Of a stretch of 64,000 bases of DNA, positions 33,301 to 45,240 are shown one piece after another (positions within the stretch are counted from its first letter, which is position 1; every line of letters begins with the position of its first letter). The notes under the pieces are model-generated. The model worked only from the letters and a program-made list of their open reading frames with translations. It did not search any database and had not been told where the DNA came from. The position numbers were made by a program, and so were the translations under genes. This DNA is from Acestrorhynchus altus (lineage: Eukaryota; Chordata; Actinopteri; Characiformes; Acestrorhynchidae). The stretch covers positions 1,999,597 through 2,063,596 of the forward strand of contig CM067512.1 in the NCBI GenBank assembly GCA_034509495.1, given 5' to 3'.

Positions 33301-36300
33301 CAAGTAAAATATATTATTATTATTATTATTATTATTAAATACATCTTATTCTGTGAGATCATTGGCTGCTTGCAAAGCAGAAACCTGATTACTGCCTGAC
33401 TCGTTTAGGCTCAGCGTTTCTCATTATCTGATTAACCAAGTGCATATAAATGGGTTGATGGGATTACAGACAAAATGGGATTTTCTGCAGTTATTGGATT
33501 ATTGAGTGCATGTAAACACACTCAGTCTTCAGTCATCATTGCAACCCTCTGTGATGCCACAGCCATCCGTCAGTGGCAGTGTCCCAGAGAGCAGAACTGT
33601 CCATTCTCTCTGTCCTTGTAGAATTACGTCTGTCACAATAATTACATTATTGACTTCTCGTACAATCATATTCTGACATGAACACAATCATTCTGCTGAC
33701 CTCAATATCGCCTATTATGTCTTTTAAGCGAGGAAGGATTAACGTGAACTAGCAGATATCGACCGATTAGAAACAGTGGCCCTATTTTATTGATATTTTA
33801 TTGATTTGAATCCAGTGTCTGAATATTTTTAACTATTTAAAACTATTCTTTAAAAGGAGAGTCGTTGATTTATTTATTATTATTTCTTTATTATCAATAT
33901 ATTAATGGGCCTTGCAATTATTGTATGCATGTATCGCAATTATTTCTGGGACGATGTATCGTCCAGGAAAAGAGAGATCATGAAAGGCAAAGGGTAGGAT
34001 GACCCCCCCCCCCGACCACCGTCACTCAGAGGGGCGAGACCACCCCGTTCCATAAGCTGACCTACCAGTATAAGCAGTTATCGCTTGCTGAGCTTCAGTA
34101 GTGTTTCAGAAGCTTGATGTGGAGCTTCACATGTGGAGGACCATGCAAGCCGTCTCTATTTTAAACTTGAAAATACTAAAATCTCTGCTCATCACGGTCT
34201 GCCATCCTGCATGCTTTCTTCTACTTGCTGATCCACTTCAAGTCAAGCTAAGACAAGACCGTGATTTGATTAACTTGGCCAGAACCCAGACAGTCTAATC
34301 TTCTCTGATGAGAACAACAGAAAATAAGTAAAACACACATTCATCAAATTCCACTTCCCATCTCTGCACGGCTTTGATAGCTCCAGCTCCAACAGCATGC
34401 TGGGATCAACCATTGTATTCGTCTTAAAGCTGGCGATGAATTATTCATTGTAGCTTTGGTTCATTGTGCATAATTTTTATGGCTGAGACTAAATTGATAT
34501 CCTTCCAAAACTTCTCACCAAAGTCCACAAAAAGAATTTTAATGAGGCTGCCGAATACGTCCAACAGTTCTGGCTCTGGGAGCGCAGGGGAAAAGTGCTG
34601 AAGTCTCCTGCGTTAATGATAAGACCATTAACGAAGACACCGAAAGGACTTTGCCTTTGATACATTACCGTTATTGAATCTCTGAATGAAAGGCAATTAA
34701 CTTGTAAAGGTGTAAAAGCGCTTTATGCTCAAGTTACAAATCTAAATACTGAAACCCTACTGGACCAATACTAATAACGATCTGTTTTTTCAAAAATATA
34801 CACTAGAATAGGAGATATTAGTCCATAAACACCCCAATAAACACTCCTATACACTAGAATAGGAGATATTAATCCATAAACACTCCTATACACTAGAATA
34901 GGAGATATTAGTCCATAAACATCTCAATAAACACTCCTATACACTAGAACAAGACAAAAAGAGGATCTGACCTTTCTGAAGTTAGGCTGGCACTTCTCAG
35001 ACAGCCACTGGGAGAAAATGTCTCTCGATTTGTTAGTGGACAAATCTTCAGATTTGAAGCCCATATCTTCAGCAAATGCTGAAGCTGCAGATACAGAAAA
35101 AGGACATCATCATAATAAGACACAATGAAGATGCAGGTGATCAGTGCACTGGGGTCATAAATTACAGGGGAACATGGCGTGTCCTGCTGTCCCCCTTTTC
35201 TACTATATTTAGCACTGTTAGTGTTATAAATCATTTACTAATGTCCCTCTCACACATGTATGGTAACCCAGAACTGTTCATACCTAACCCAGAGTTAACC
35301 TGGTACAAAGTCTGGGTAAAGTCTCAGTGAGCCCACGTCCGAACAGAGTGGGTCATTTTCCGTTAACCTCACAGAAGGACACTGCTCCTTTCCATAAACC
35401 CAGTCCACCATCCAGAAATGTCCAGCCGACAGCGTCCTGTGGGCAACGTCATTTGAGCACTGATGAAGGACTAGAGGACGACCAACACAAACTGCAGAAA
35501 CAGATGAGCTTCTGTCTCTGACTTTACATCTACAAGGTGGAGACACTGACCAAACAAAGTCGAAGGGAGTGGTCTCAAAACGGACAAGTTGTTCTGACCG
35601 TACTGTACAAACTCAAACTGCCATCCTGTCCCTGATATTAAAACGTCATCTACATTTGAAGTACGCTGCCAGCTTTACCCTCTACTGTACGTGAGTACGT
35701 CAATCACAGTCTACTCTCTGTCTCCTGCGATTGACGTTTGCTGTTTCTAACAGGTCATGGATCAATAGAAACATCTCCATCTGCATCTCTTCTATCTCCA
35801 GGCTAGGTTGTGGAAGCTGCTGAGCACTCCGGGTCAAGCTGAGAAGAGAAATGTTCAATCCATGCGTAGAAGGACGGGGTTCTTATATAATATAATGTCC
35901 TATATTTCCGACAAACACTAAAGCGAGTTCAGAGGAGGTTACTCGCTCAGTGGGAAGAACAGAAATGAGTCCATCGCTTCCCCACGGGCGATAAACACTA
36001 TTCTAGTCTTCAAATGGAGTCTGAATGGGCAATCACAAGCAGATCCTTCAAAGGCTGGTGTCACCAACAGGCCACTAGAGAGGTAATTAGGGAATTTCTT
36101 GGTCTGGCTTACATTTCTATTTGTATTTTCAAAGACGTTCACATTGTAGTCCCTGTATGAAATGGACCACGTGTCCAAAAGTATCCAGACGGCTCTTCTG
36201 ATAAGTAAATCTACTTTAAGGTGAACCCATTGCTGACACAGCCTAAGAAAAGCCGCGACGAACAGAACGGGACGCTCAGGAGGAGCTCAGAGCATACGGC

Positions 36301-37934
36301 CCTGATGGAGCACCAACCAATTCCTAATCATCCAACATCAGCACCTGACCTCCTCAATGGTGAATGCAATCAAATCCTTACAGCAATGTTCCAGCATCTA
36401 CAGTAAGGCCTTCAAAGACATGCTTGGACTGAGACTTCAGCAAAGGGTTCCAATCTCCCAAGTGCTGCCCTTAATTTCAAGAGAAATGCGTCCACATACT
36501 TTTGGACACACAGCCCAGCTGCTACTGGTAGTCCTGAGAAGACTGACAGTTCATGAAGGAAGAGCTGTGGCGGTAAATCCTGAACCTGTCCTGCTCTGGG
36601 GAAGTGTCAAAGAAGAGCCAGTCCTCACCTGACTCCCCAACAAGGAAGGTGTGGTCAGTGTAGTCCATCACCGCTCGAGCCACGCCCACAGCGTTTTTCA
36701 CTCGCCGCAAGTTTCCTACTGCCCCCACCTCCATTGTGTCACTAAGAAAACAGAGAACAGGGGACAGGGGTGTAGTTTTTGTTTCAGAAACAAGGTTGTA
36801 GATGCAGATGAGTCTCGGCTTTGGACAGATGAATCCAAAGCTGAATTATTTGGACACAGTAACAGAAGACATGTTTGACACAAACCAAACACATCCTTTG
36901 AGCAGAAGAAGCTCGTAGCAGCTGTGAAACATGGTGGTGGGAGTGTGATGGTTTGGAGCTGCTCTGCTGCAGCAGGGTGTGGAGATCTCTCCATCATAGA
37001 AACCACTATGAGATCTTTATTGTATCAGAGGGGGTTTGAGGAGAACGTGAGAGTGTCTGTACAAAGACTGACGCTGAAACATCACAGAGCTGAAAGAATT
37101 CCTCATGGAGGAGTGGGAACGTCGTTCTTCCAGTCGATGTCAGAGACGGTAGGTTTACTTATATCGTCTCTCTCTCAGTGAAGTTTTACTGAAGATCAAA
37201 GTTAGTCAAGTTAATGTGGGTGTTACCCGTTCATGATCATGGCATCCAGCGTGGTTTCCCCTCGTTCATCTGGACTTCCACCAAACCCCACGCTGCCGTC
37301 ACACTGTTCCTGCTCACAGCGAGTGCATCCGGCCTGCGCAGCGTCCAGCGGGGACAGACCAGCCTGGAGTGCACTCCACGCTGAACAACAAACAAACAAA
37401 CACACGCACCATGGTGTACTTCACTCATCACTGTCCACTTCATCACAACCCCCTTATCTCCTCCTCTCTGGACACTTTATCACAAACCCTTTATCTCCTC
37501 CTCTCTGGACACTTTATCAGGAACCCCTTATCTCCTCCTCTCTGGACACTTCATCAGGAACCCCTTATCTCCTCCTCTCTGGCCACTGTATTAGAAACCC
37601 CTTATCTCCTCCTCTTTGGACACTTTATCAGAAACTCCTTATCTCCTCCTCTCTGGACACTTTATTAGAAACCCCTTATCTCCTCCTCTCTGGACACTTT
37701 ATTAGAAACCCCTTTCTATTACAAAATAAAAGTCCCAGTAGTTGGTTATCGGTGATCAGTAACTTAGAGTGAGTGTTGATGGTTGTGCGATGACGTAGTG
37801 AAGACGTAACGGTGACGTTATGGGGTCTGACCTGCTGCAGTGGCCGTCTCGAAGGGCCAGGTGTTGATCACGAGGGGCAGAGAGGCTGGACACACGGGGA
37901 TGAAGACACACAGCAGACACACACACAGAGCCAT
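30325..37934 (-). CDS. aga: AGA, aspartylglucosaminidase (lysosomal N4-GlcNAc-asparaginase)
   Basis: Nine coding exons on the minus strand: 37934-37832, 37380-37227, 36741-36629, 35084-34972, 32912-32798, 32679-32604, 31956-31849, 31144-31011 and 30425-30325. They give 338 aa (human is 346). Residues 1-17 form a signal peptide, followed by LPLVINTWPF. GCTRCEQEQCDGSVGFGG and GETTLDAMIMNG mark the alpha chain. The precursor self-cleaves within HDTIG, between Asp197 and Thr198, leaving Thr198 as the N-terminal nucleophile of a 141-residue beta chain, the human length. Other active-site parts are present: ATSTNG, GRVGDSP and AAATGQGD. The cysteine in KCQPNF matches human Cys163. Role: last step of lysosomal breakdown of Asn-linked glycoproteins. 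The beta-chain glycosylation site ANTT is kept; the alpha-chain site near WPF is lost (ETAT). All introns are GT-AG. Confidence 0.97.
30705..30860. repeat. Widespread teleost dispersed repeat in AGA intron 8
   Basis: TTTCGGCTGCTTCCTTTAGG, GTCACCACAGTGGATCATCT and GCCTCCATCTTGCCCTATCC are hallmarks of a repeat I have seen in many fish genomes. Classification is left open. Confidence 0.65.
31145..31848. other. aga: AGA intron 7
   Basis: Contains weakly Tc1/family-B-like stretches (for example TTGAACATTGCTCTGAGGAG), none clear enough to classify. No gene. Confidence 0.4.
34780..34950. repeat. Short tandem array in AGA intron 4
   Basis: About three to four copies of ATACACTAGAATAGGAGATA followed by TTAGTCCATAAACAC, with a variable CCCCAATAAACACTCCT insert. 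The rest of intron 4 (32913-34780) is AT-rich with a small ATT array at about 33313-33336. Confidence 0.9.
35330..35560 (-). mobile_element. Family A element, central fragment, in AGA intron 3
   Basis: Reverse orientation: GACAGCGTCCTGTGGGCAAC, ACTAGAGGACGACCAACACA, ACTTTACATCTACAAGGTGG. The arms are missing or strongly diverged. Confidence 0.75.
36171..36509. mobile_element. MITE with both termini in AGA intron 3 (339 bp)
   Basis: Ends are inverted repeats: GTGTCCAAAAGTATCCAGAC at 36171 and GTCCACATACTTTTGGACAC ending at 36509. The interior has TGAATGCAATCAAATCCTTA and is non-coding. It ends 120 bp before the exon 3 donor. Confidence 0.85.
36790..37165 (+). mobile_element. Tc1-type transposase remnant in AGA intron 2
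   Basis: Plus-strand frame with breaks reads DESKAELFGHSNRRHV, then VAAVKHGGGSVMVWSCSAAA and CGDLSIIETTMRSLLYQRG. Near-identical in design to the copy at 8800-9395, and antisense to AGA. Confidence 0.8.
37445..37725. repeat. 37-bp minisatellite in AGA intron 1 (about 7-8 copies)
   Basis: Unit AACCCCTTATCTCCTCCTCT followed by CTGGACACTTTATCAGG. Spacing of the GGACAC landmark is exactly 37 bp across the first copies (37470, 37507, 37544, 37581). Confidence 0.95.
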
Positions 37935-38060
37935 GCCTGCGGCCGCTGCTGCGCCGAGTCCTGCACTCAGCCGTCTTCAGCCTCGGAACTTCCGCATGCA
38001 GTCAGGTGACTCCCAGTGGGCGGGGTTTAGCGGTGGGGACAGCAGAGGGCGCTGCAGCAG
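37935..38060 (-). promoter_or_regulatory. aga: Putative AGA promoter / CpG-rich 5' region
   Basis: Locally GC- and CpG-rich DNA (GGCCGCTGCTGCGCCGAGTC) immediately upstream of the AGA ATG at 37934, in contrast with the AT-rich DNA beyond 38050. There is no TATA box. Typical of a housekeeping lysosomal gene; inferred. Confidence 0.45.
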
Positions 38061-38277
38061 CATATTATATATTATACATAAACATATTAATTACATATAG
38101 TATTAAATTATAATTACATGTATAATAGTATATACATTATATTATTTAATATTAATATTAATAGAGCTCAGCAGTTCTACCATTTAAACCAGTTTGAATG
38201 TCTTCAGTGTCAAAGTGTCTTCACCTGTTTATCCACTTCTCGGTACTGTCCTCGAATGAGGACTACAGGAGCGAAAG

Positions 38278-38490
38278 GCATGTCCAAAAAGTTTGTGGAC
38301 ACCCCCTCTAATGCATCCATTCATCTACTTTAATCTGCACACACTGCTGACACTCATGTGCAAATGCACACACAGCTTGTCTAGTGCCTGTAGAGAAGTA
38401 CAGCCGACAGAATAGGACTCTCTGGAAACCTAATGACTGATGCCGGGTGGGCTGGAGGGGTATAAAGCCTTTGAGCTGGGTGCCTGATGA
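38278..38490 (-). mobile_element. Short inverted-repeat element, family B
   Basis: Left end TGTCCAAAAAGTTTGTGGAC, then CAAATGCACACACAGCTTGT, GACAGAATAGGACTCTCTGG and GGGTATAAAGCC. Confidence 0.75.
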
Positions 38491-39550
38491 GGTGAGGTGG
38501 TGTGGAAGGCTCCAGGAATGTGGTAGAACGTGTAATGATTCGTTCAGACCATCACTGTTCTCCCTTTATTAGTCCGTAAATAACAGTATATTCTGGAGTC
38601 CAATAATAGTGCAGTGAATTAATAACGCAGTCTCAGATCTCGACGCCAGACTTGGGTCGGCCTGAATGAAGCCATTTCCTCGCTTTCCCTTTTGAACGTC
38701 TTAATAAATCCTTTAGACTCAGCGCCGCCTCAGAGCCTGGGAAGATAAAGCTGGAGAAAAGAGAAACACAGACACAGCTGCCCTCTCATATGCTAAACAA
38801 GATCCAGCAGCAGCGTACAGGACGGGACGGAACGCGAGGATAATCTGGGAAAGAAAGCGAAGATACTGCGTTTGGTTTTACATTATTCATAACACAGAAT
38901 GCACCAGTTTCTGCAATATTTTATTCATAGCTTTGCCCTCCTACAATAATGCTAGATGAACAAGTCAAAGAACGAGGGAGAAGCGCTGGAGCTTGAGCCG
39001 AAATGCACTTGGAGAGGCCTTTCGGAGAGAGCCGTGGAGTGTGTTATTAAAAAAAATCAACAAAACACACCAAGGCCACTCTTACCTCTTTCTCTTATTG
39101 ACCTCAGTTTGAAGGAAACCCCTGCGGGCCGTTTCTCACATTCTCTCCACTCGCTCTTTTCTTAAATAATGCTTCTATCTTTGTTCCCGAAGCAGAACAC
39201 GCTGGAAAGAAAGGAGCGTTCCAATAGTTTTCCTGACTTCATGCTTTTTTTATTAAAGGGCCTTCAGCATGGAAAACCAACAGTTCCTCATTCGTATTAA
39301 ATCAGGTTTGAGAACATTGGTAAGGTCTCAAAGTTCACCGCTCAAACCGTCCGTCTGTGGAATACGGGCTGCAGAAACATCCTACAACACGGACAAATTG
39401 ACATGCGGTATGTCCTCCTGAGGCCTGCAGCAGCAGTCTAGTCCCACTTGGTTCTGCTGAAGTTTCAGTCTGGGCTGCTTTCCCTGAGGCACAATACAGA
39501 TCAGCCAATCAGAACAGAGCTCATTTACATGCACAAATTTGAGCTCACAT
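38490..39550. other. Unassigned intergenic DNA upstream of AGA
   Basis: Mixed-composition, mostly non-repetitive sequence with no conserved open frame that I recognise. Confidence 0.5.
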
Positions 39551-40445
39551 ATCTGTGAGTGTCAGCCGGGGATATTCAGGTGAGAATGGGCAGAATGGTC
39601 TGCTATTTGCAACACATCTGAGGAGCTCAGAGGAAGAGCTGTTGATGCTCATCAGGCTGGAGAAGGTTACACAACCATCTCTGAAGAGGTTGAGTTTTCA
39701 GACAGATTGTGTAGAAATGGAGGAGATTCAAGACCATTATTCCCCTCCCCAGGAGTGCTCCATCAAAGATCACACCAAGAGCAAGGTATGGAACAGTCCA
39801 CCAGCTCCCAAAGGAACCCATTGGAACTTTTAAGCAACTAAAGGACTTTCTCACATTGGCTAATGTTAATGTTCATGAGTTCACCATCAGGAGAACACTG
39901 AACAGTGGTGAACATGGCAGGTCTGCAAGGAGTAGCTGCTGCTCACCATAAAGAACATTGCTGCCCATCGGCAGTTTGATCAATTTCAAGCCAGAAGATA
40001 CTGAAGGAATATCTTCAGATTTTTTTTGTGGACAGATGAGACCAAGATAAAGTGTTAAGTGTGGAGAATTCTGAATTATTCCAGCAAAGTCTAAAGAAAA
40101 ATATCAGGACATCTGTCTGTGAGCTGAATCTCAGGAGAGTGTGGGTTATGCAGAAAGACAACGACCCTAAGCACACAAGTCGTTCTACCAAAAAGTGATT
40201 TAAGAAGAATAAAGGTAATGGTTTGGAATTGTCCAGTCAAAGTTCTGACCTTAATCCAGTAGAAATGTTGTGGAAGTTGCTGAAACAGCAGTTTATCGGA
40301 GGAAACCCACCAACATAACAGAGCTGAAGCTGGTTTGTTTGGAGGAATGGACTCAAATTAGTGCAGGACTGATCAACATTTACCGGAAACGTTTAGTTGC
40401 AGCTTCTCCTGTCGGGTCAAGTGGAAAATATCGGTGACCACAAAC
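39550..40445 (+). mobile_element. Decayed Tc1-type transposon
   Basis: Three-frame reading shows Tc1 transposase relics: QKDNDPKHTS at about 40150, then a SSDLNPVEMLWKLLK block at about 40240, plus an N-terminal region at 39610-39830. Several stops and shifts break it. Confidence 0.75.
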
Positions 40446-40529
40446 TGCAGTTTTTATTCACGAATTATATTTGCGTATTTTTTTCAGCCATCATTCATTT
40501 ATAACCAGTGAAAAGGAATTCTTTGGAAA

Positions 40530-41290
40530 GTAGGACATGTCTGTTAATTATGTTTTTCCAAGCAGGCCTTATCTGACCTTCTGCATCACATCTCAAACCT
40601 CTTTTTACACTTTAATGAGCTTCAGGCCTCAAAATGCTGAGATTTGGACAAACTGCCCGACTCTGGTCATTAGATTGCTGCTCGCCTCGGATTGGCTTTA
40701 TATTAGAGGTGAGAATTTGCGTTTATTGAGCTGCATAAAGGCATTCGAACGCCTTTCCCCTGTGAGGGCCCTTCAATCGCCCCACCTTGGTGTGTGTTTT
40801 TATTTTTTTCAATCGCGCTCGTCTGATGGTAGATCTGTCGAGCAACACCCGCTTTTTCCTACGCCAAATTTACGAAAATCGATCGCAGTTTTATTCGGGC
40901 AGCAGCTGTGTTAGTTAGCTTCGTCTCGGCTGGAGTCTCCTTCCGTCTGTTTCCTTTTACTAATTCCCGCCTTTTTAAGCCCACTTTAAAAAGAACGACC
41001 CCGTGAGTTGCGCATGCGTACGTGCGATGGCAGCTCCTGCCGCGCTCGCGATAGATGGAGGCTCAGCCATCTGTTTGACTGATTGGAATACAGTTGGAAG
41101 TGTTCGCTGCTCTTTGTTGCGAATGGCAGTGAAAACTTTTATCGGAATGGCGATTGAGTTGTTTCTACCTCCCTGCGGCTTCATGAATCCTTTATTTCTT
41201 GAAGGACGTCGAGCCCATCTGCTTACAAAGCCCTTCGTCTGAGTTTATTTATATATTTCCTAATTATTTTAATTAAAAACTGGGCGATCG
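40530..41290. other. Complex non-repetitive block (possible regulatory DNA)
   Basis: About 750 bp of balanced composition, free of microsatellites and known repeats, with several short open frames but no recognisable protein. Includes GCGCATGCGTACGTGCGATG. Could be a conserved non-coding element or an unrecognised exon; only alignment can tell. Confidence 0.3.
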
Positions 41291-41350
41291 GTGGAGACTG
41301 GGCGGTGCACATGAAGACGTGTCTTCAAACGTAGCTAAGATTCCGAATCC

Positions 41351-42233
41351 ACACTACCTGTCCAAAAGTATGTGGACGTATGTTCCTCCAGTATTTCTTC
41401 TGAAATGAAGGGTACTTTGGAAGGGAATTTGCCTTTTTTCACTGAACTAGAGCTTACAGTATATGTTGGACCATTGCTGTGGGGAGAATTTGATTGCATT
41501 CAGGCATTCTGTGTGAGAACACTCCATTAGGCACTCCATGCCATTCCAACTCATACCAAATGTGATCCATTATTAAAGAGACCTGAACAGCTTAATGACA
41601 AGGGGCTTTGTAGTGTTTGTGTGTGTAGTGTTTGTGGTGGTATACAGTTAGGTTAATCCAGTGCCCACCTGGAGTCATTGGGCACAGGGCAGTAATACCC
41701 CCTGGACAGGGCACTTGTCTATTGCAAGACACCACACACACACACACACGCACACACACCTAGGGAATTTAGTATGGTCAATTGGCCTACCATGTGCATT
41801 TTGGGAGGAAATGGAGACACAGGGAGGACATACCATACAGTGACCCAAATGGGAATTGAACCCACAACCCTAGGCCCCTGAAGCTAATTGGACAAATTAA
41901 TATTACCATAAATAAACGTTCATTTTTAATACAAAGTTGAGAATACAAGATTTTGTCAATGTCCAATTATTAATGGGCTTAACTACATTCCTCTATGCAA
42001 GGTCCTTTATTAAAGAGAACCATGACAACTCAAACATTCATTTGGATGCTTGGTTACATGGTTCTCCTTTAGTAGATGGTGCTACTGTTGTTACAGTTTC
42101 CCCTTCCATTGGTGAGTCGATTATGGAGATTTAAATGCACACGCAAGCCTGTGTGTGCACAACTGAAGGCCCGTATCTGTATTGACTAATTATTAGATTA
42201 CAGGGACGTCCGGATACCTTTGTCCATATAAGT
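41351..42233. mobile_element. MITE (family B ends) carrying a nested SINE-like insertion
   Basis: Left end CTGTCCAAAAGTATGTGGAC (41358) and right end GTCCGGATACCTTTGTCCAT (about 42208) are inverted repeats. The interior is interrupted by the separate repeat at 41640-41885. Confidence 0.7.
41640..41885 (-). repeat. SINE-like repeat with tRNA-like tail
   Basis: AATTTAGTATGGTCAATTGG, CATTTTGGGAGGAAATGGAG and GGGAATTGAACCCACAACCC fit a very common fish repeat that ends in a tRNA-like B box on the minus strand. A CA tract lies inside (41731-41758). Confidence 0.7.
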
Positions 42234-42234
42234 T

Positions 42235-43010
42235 ACCCAAGAGCTGATGTGGCTTTAAACTGGATAATTGTCCAGCAATGAATACCATCTGCCTGGCACA
42301 TTTCGTCTCATACAGCGCCATAGCTGTGCTGTAATATGAATAATTAAACTGCAGTGTTATACTGCTCCATTAAAGCGTTCTATAAATACTGCTCTCGTTA
42401 GTGGATACTGGCAGCGACGGTATAGCCCGGCCTGCAGTAACGACGCAATGAATTCCTCATAATATCTTTTCAACATGAGGCTTTTCTGCTGAGATTTGTG
42501 TTACTCCGCAAGTATTACATGGGGATTAATTCACTAAAGGCCACAATAGCCTCTTCAGTCTCTCTTTAGTACTTTAGCTCACAGCGCTGCCTGGTTGCAC
42601 TTGGATGGCATCAGCAGTGAAGAAAAGAGGGATAATGCATTTGCTTCATTAGTCAGATGGATTAACACAGGAGAAGTGTCTTAGTATGGGGAGAAGAGGA
42701 GGATGTACCGGAGGGATTTATGCAGGCCTGTGAAAGCTGAGAGACGGAGACAATGGAAGATAAAAGAGATAAAAAGACGAGGGGAAAACGACTATTTATT
42801 ATGTTTAAAGTGTCAGAAGGAAGGGCGAGGTGTTAAACAAGTGTGCCTTAGCACTGTTGACAAATGAAATCTTCATATACATGGGAATTGCGTGAACTAA
42901 TCTCAGAACAATTGGCCGAATTAATGCTTATTAAAGTGAAGAATTAAAAAAGGGCTCGTATTTACTTTCATTAACACATTATGTTGTCGAAACCCAACAT
43001 TCCCCATTTA
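42235..43010. other. Non-repetitive AT-balanced block (possible conserved enhancer)
   Basis: About 780 bp without tandem repeats or transposon signatures, rich in homeodomain-type cores (TAATTA, ATTAAT, AATAATTAAAC). No frame of note. It looks like the non-coding elements common in gene deserts, but conservation cannot be seen from one sequence. Confidence 0.35.
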
Positions 43011-43327
43011 ACGAATTACGCTCTTTATTTAATTTGACAGTTAATACAAGCCTTAATACGCAAAAATATTGTGTAAAATATTTGCTATCTTGTCATACAA
43101 ACACACAGAGCACAATAATCCCGTACGCTATTGCTGCATTGCATTCAAACTGGGATGTTGGAATTTCCAAGATCCAAGTGGGATGTTTGAACTGGAATGC
43201 CCTCAGGAGAGCTTCAACCCCGAGGTGGCTGCATCCCATAAATCGTATTACAGCAGACGTTCTATTAACACGTCTGTCTGTAAGTGTCTCATTAAATTAA
43301 CTTCTAACGTCTGATTTTCTCTGCACA

Positions 43328-43567
43328 TCACACCGTTCGCTGTAGCTTAGGTTTGATATGCAGAGACGCAGAGCCGAACCAGACGGAGGACGCAATGAGG
43401 ACTCTATAGAGACGTAGAACTGGACAGGAGTGTTTGATGCAGCCCAGATTTCTTGAGCTGTCACAGGAAATACAATTGCTTTGGGCTTTCTTCAGAACTG
43501 CAGTGCTGGTCTGTCCCATCTGAGATCCTGAAGAACTTACGAGGAGGTCCTGAGGATCCTCCCTCAA
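43328..43567 (-). mobile_element. LINE reverse-transcriptase fragment
   Basis: The minus-strand frame ends LIASSVWFGSASLHIKPKLQ, which fits the C-terminal end of fish non-LTR (L2/CR1/Rex-like) reverse transcriptases. A KKAQ block precedes it. Only about 80 codons remain. Confidence 0.6.
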
Positions 43568-43569
43568 AT

Positions 43570-44420
43570 GAATTTTTGGGACGTCTGGAACTGATTAGAG
43601 GAGAGTCAGTTAAACCGCTTAGGACACATGAATCAGCTAAAATATGAATTATGATTGTATGTAATTCAGTTATTGCAGGTTGATAACTAACCTTTATTTG
43701 ACGATGCCTCTTTTATTTGTAATAACACAGTAATTACATGAGACAGTCTCGTTCTATATGCTGATATCTTTATGGAAGACATTTGGCTTCTCAAATATGT
43801 AATTACGTACAGAAATAATACATTTAATTTAATTGAATCTTCTTCGATGCAAAACATATGTATAATATTTTTTTAATCTTATCAAATCAGTCATTCATTT
43901 GTTTTTATAAATATCGAATTAATCTAAAGAATTTTTAACATTGTAAACAAGGTCCGGTCTTCTGTGACTGACGCCTGCTCATAACTCCATTAAAAAGTAC
44001 AATCTCATTACCATGTAATTACCATGCATAACTTAAAAACACATTTGATCATAGGTGTGTTCTCCAGTGTGTCTGGACCCCTGCTGAGTCTGCAGCTGTC
44101 AGAGACACACACACACACACACACAGCATCAGCACTCCTGATGTGGCCTTACGTCTCTCTCCATCACTCTCGTCAGCCTGCGGCGAGCGCGCAAGCCTGG
44201 CACACAGGCCTTTAAATGACTCACTTCATTGAAACCCAGCTCACGTCACCCCTAAACAACCCCTAAACCAGCAGGTCAACGTGCAACACACACACGTTCA
44301 TGTATGAACATTGTACATAACAAAGTCTTCAGCAAAGGAGAAGCAAACACACACCAGTTTGCACTGGGTTGACTCACCATTTGTTAATGTAAGGCGACTC
44401 CGCCCATAAAAATAGGGATG
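43570..44420. other. AT-rich intergenic DNA
   Basis: No gene recognised. A CA tract of about 18 bp is at 44107-44125. Confidence 0.5.
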
Positions 44421-44731
44421 AACTACATATGTCAAAATGTTTATGGACACCCCTTCTAATGAATGCATCCATCTACTTTGCTGCATTCAGCCACCATGTC
44501 TAATGCCAGGCGTGGACTAGAGGGGTATAAAGCCCCCCAGCATGGAGCTGTGGAGCTGTGGAATTGTGTTCTCTGGAATGATGGAGCTCCAAAACTTTTG
44601 GGATGAGTGGGGGGAGTTGGAAAGTGGAGTGGTGATCATCCAACAGGTGGACAGTAGAGACAGTTACACCAACGAAAGCAGGATAAACTCTTTTTGAGCA
44701 GGTGTCCCTTTACTTTTGTCCATATTGTGTA
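44421..44731. mobile_element. Short inverted-repeat element, family B, both ends present (about 310 bp)
   Basis: Left GTCAAAATGTTTATGGACAC, right GTGTCCCTTTACTTTTGTCC. The interior includes AGAGGGGTATAAAGCCCCCC and GGAATGATGGAGCTCCAAAA. Confidence 0.8.
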
Positions 44732-44817
44732 GTAGTAGTAGCCAATCCATTTACATGTAACAGTCTTAACCAATGTGGAGACCAGAGACAGAGACGGAGA
44801 CCACCAGATCGATCTTC

Positions 44818-45240
44818 TCAGTGTTGGATTGTTAACAAATTATAATGTAGGACAGGACTAATGCAATGTTCACAGCATTGTGGGTAATCTGATTGGATGT
44901 GTTTGTTGAAGGGCGGGGCTTTATTCACAACTGGGGTAAAAGAAGCCAGCTGATTGTCTCTTTTTGTTGTGGGATCATCCATAAACGTGTGAAACCACAC
45001 ACCTCTTTTGAGTTTTGATGGACGGATGATGGTAAAATAGGGGTAAGTCTGAACATACACACTTTCTTTGATCGAGAACTTCGAGTCGCAGCACTTTCCA
45101 TGTATCCTTCCACCAACTATGTTCTCCATCCTATGTTTTCGACCCAGAAGCTTCTCAAACCCATTCCATTCACCCCCACTTTGACTGGGCAAGCTTCTTC
45201 GGAATGGAGAATTCACACCAAACTCCCTCAGAATGACTTT
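44818..45240 (-). other. Unrecognised open frame of 132 codons
   Basis: The minus-strand frame at 45216-44818 (MNSPFRRSLPSQSGGEWNGF to the stop) is open for nearly 400 bp with balanced composition. That is longer than its surroundings, and it continues open upstream to about 45240. No family motif is recognised. It may be part of a repeat or domesticated fragment; there is no splice or promoter support. Confidence 0.3.

Noticed and set aside
37233..37772. 179-codon open frame on the plus strand
   Set aside because: It is antisense to AGA exon 2 and then reads through the 37-bp minisatellite, which keeps the frame open by chance.
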